Shown here: one piece after another, positions 6,028-7,070 of the stretch
How positions within the stretch are numbered: the stretch's first letter is position 1
Layout of the letters: every line of letters begins with the position of its first letter
NCBI GenBank assembly: GCA_947070915.1
Contig: CAMTDY010000152.1
Location: 1-7,070 of the forward strand
DNA: 7,070 nucleotides
Reading direction: 5' to 3'
From: an uncultured Roseburia sp.
GTDB taxonomy: Bacteria > Bacillota > Clostridia > Lachnospirales > Lachnospiraceae
The notes under the pieces: model-generated
Told to the model about the DNA's origin: nothing
What the model saw: the letters and a program-made list of their open reading frames with translations, nothing else
Database searches by the model: none
Made by a program: the position numbers and the translations under genes

Positions 6028-7070
6028 TCAGACCAGATATCTGGCGCACAGGCCGAGACTCTGCATATTTTCCACCGGAATCTCATATCCCCGGAGGATA
6101 TAGTGACTCTGATCTATCATTGTCCTTCCCTCTGCCATCACTCCGGCAAGCAATAACGCCGCCCCGCTGCGAAGGTCCGTGGCCTGAACCACCTCTCCGT
6201 GAAGCCTTGTCACCCCTCTGACACAGGCGCGCTGCCCCGCCACCTCAATATCCGCCCCCATCTTTCTAAGCTGCCCTGCCACAAGAAAGCGGTTCTCAAA
6301 TACGCTTTCTTCGATCAGGCTCTCCCCGTAGGAACGGGATAAAAGGGCCAGAAACAAAGACTGGGCATCCGTGGGAAACCCTGGATAGGGTTCTGTCCGG
6401 ATATAGGGAATCGGCCGGATCCCGCCTTCGCCAGAGATTTTAATCCGGTCTCCTTTATTCTCCATACGGCAGCCTGTCATGGCAAGGTATTTTTTCTCTG
6501 TCTCGAAGGTATCACCAAATACTCTGAAGCAGGCGCTGCCGCCACTTCCGACCGTCATTGCCGCATAAGTGAGAAAGGCGATCCGGTCTGTTTTCAGCCG
6601 GTAAACCACACCCTGTAGTTCACTGACGCCCTGGATGGTGATGCATTCTTCCCCATCACCGGATATCCGGGCGCCCATCTGCCGGAGAAACTCACATAAT
6701 TCCCGGATCTCCGGTTCTTTTGCCGCATTCTCAAGGATTGTGGTCCCTTTCCGGAGCACAGCATATAAGATCACATTTTCTGTCGCTCCCACACTGGGAT
6801 AGGGGAGCTTCACCCTCTCCGCCCCTCTGTGTTTGATCTCACAGCAGATGACATCCTCCTGCTGGCTGGTCTCCGCTCCCATGGCAGAAAATGCCGCCAA
6901 ATGATAGTCCACCGGCCTTGCACCAATGGAACATCCCCCCGGCAGACGGATCCCCGCTGCCTGCATCCTGCCCAACATACTGCCAAGAAATAGAATGGAA
7001 GCCCTGATATCCCCTACCTCTTTCTGGGTAATCTCACTTTTGGTCACTGAGGCGGTGTCTATGATCAGCT
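6028..7070 (-). CDS. murA: UDP-N-acetylglucosamine 1-carboxyvinyltransferase (MurA family), 5' end outside the window
   Basis: MurA transfers enolpyruvate from PEP to UDP-GlcNAc, the first committed step of peptidoglycan synthesis in the cytoplasm and the target of fosfomycin. The frame is open to the right edge, giving about 346 of an expected 420 residues; the GTG at 7047 is internal, since the codons before it (LIIDTAS) also fit MurA. Counting from that GTG, RAS at 15-17, the catalytic loop PGGCSIGARPVDYH at 36-49 (C39 corresponds to E. coli Cys115), PSVGATEN at 84-91, ENAAKEPEI at 106-114, RTEPYPGFPTDAQ at 217-229 (D227 matches Asp305) and RGYE at 319-322 (R319 matches Arg397) are all present. 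The PDRIE motif reads TDRIA, and the APY stretch before MRAS is missing, so it is a divergent member, possibly one of two MurA paralogues. divIB follows 62 bases later. Confidence 0.92.
   Translation of the reverse strand, partial: LIIDTASVTKSEITQKEVGDIRASILFLGSMLGRMQAAGIRLPGGCSIGARPVDYHLAAFSAMGAETSQQEDVICCEIKHRGAERVKLPYPSVGATENVILYAVLRKGTTILENAAKEPEIRELCEFLRQMGARISGDGEECITIQGVSELQGVVYRLKTDRIAFLTYAAMTVGSGGSACFRVFGDTFETEKKYLAMTGCRMENKGDRIKISGEGGIRPIPYIRTEPYPGFPTDAQSLFLALLSRSYGESLIEESVFENRFLVAGQLRKMGADIEVAGQRACVRGVTRLHGEVVQATDLRSGAALLLAGVMAEGRTMIDQSHYILRGYEIPVENMQSLGLCARYLV

Noticed and set aside
7045..7047. GTG at 7047 as the true start of murA
   Set aside because: The frame is open to the window edge, the preceding codons also fit MurA, and a start here would remove the N-terminal substrate-binding region of the enzyme.
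1..7070. Mobile elements, CRISPR arrays, tRNA or rRNA genes, defence systems
   Set aside because: No transposase or integrase sequence, no spaced direct repeats, and no cloverleaf or rRNA-like segments were seen. The window is filled by core genes in one orientation.

Overview
The window is a block of core housekeeping genes, all read from the minus strand, so transcription runs from high to low coordinates. Gene order, strong AGGAGG-type ribosome binding sites and the protein sequences point to a Gram-positive clostridial Firmicute, most likely Lachnospiraceae-like. The family-level placement is inference from gene content and sequence style, not a database match.

In transcription order: (1) the 3' four-fifths of a murA-type gene (peptidoglycan precursor synthesis), cut by the right edge of the window; (2) divIB/ftsQ (divisome membrane protein); (3) a 158-base AT-rich gap with candidate promoters; (4) ftsZ (division tubulin); (5) secG (Sec translocase subunit), only 12 bases after ftsZ and clearly coupled to it; (6) a rho-independent terminator; (7) rnr (RNase R); (8) smpB (trans-translation partner of tmRNA), 4 bases after rnr; (9) a 109-base AT-rich gap; (10) a membrane-anchored SleB/CwlJ-family cell-wall hydrolase with a long charged coiled-coil linker; (11) a very long near-perfect hairpin, probably a bidirectional terminator.

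Functionally, the right half is the end of a division and cell-wall (dcw) cluster: MurA makes the first committed peptidoglycan precursor, and DivIB and FtsZ act at the septum. The left half is a protein-export and RNA-quality-control block: SecG in export, RNase R and SmpB in degradation of stalled messages together with tmRNA. The join lies at ftsZ-secG. In Bacillus, ftsA precedes ftsZ and spoIIGA-sigE-sigG lies downstream; neither is present here. No tmRNA gene (ssrA) is seen next to smpB in this window.

No gene-free stretch exceeds 300 bases. I see no mobile element, CRISPR array, tRNA or rRNA, and no convincing new multi-gene system. The items most worth a second look are the 61-base hairpin at the left end, the divergent MurA, the ftsZ-secG junction with a terminator just after it, and the coiled-coil SleB-type hydrolase.
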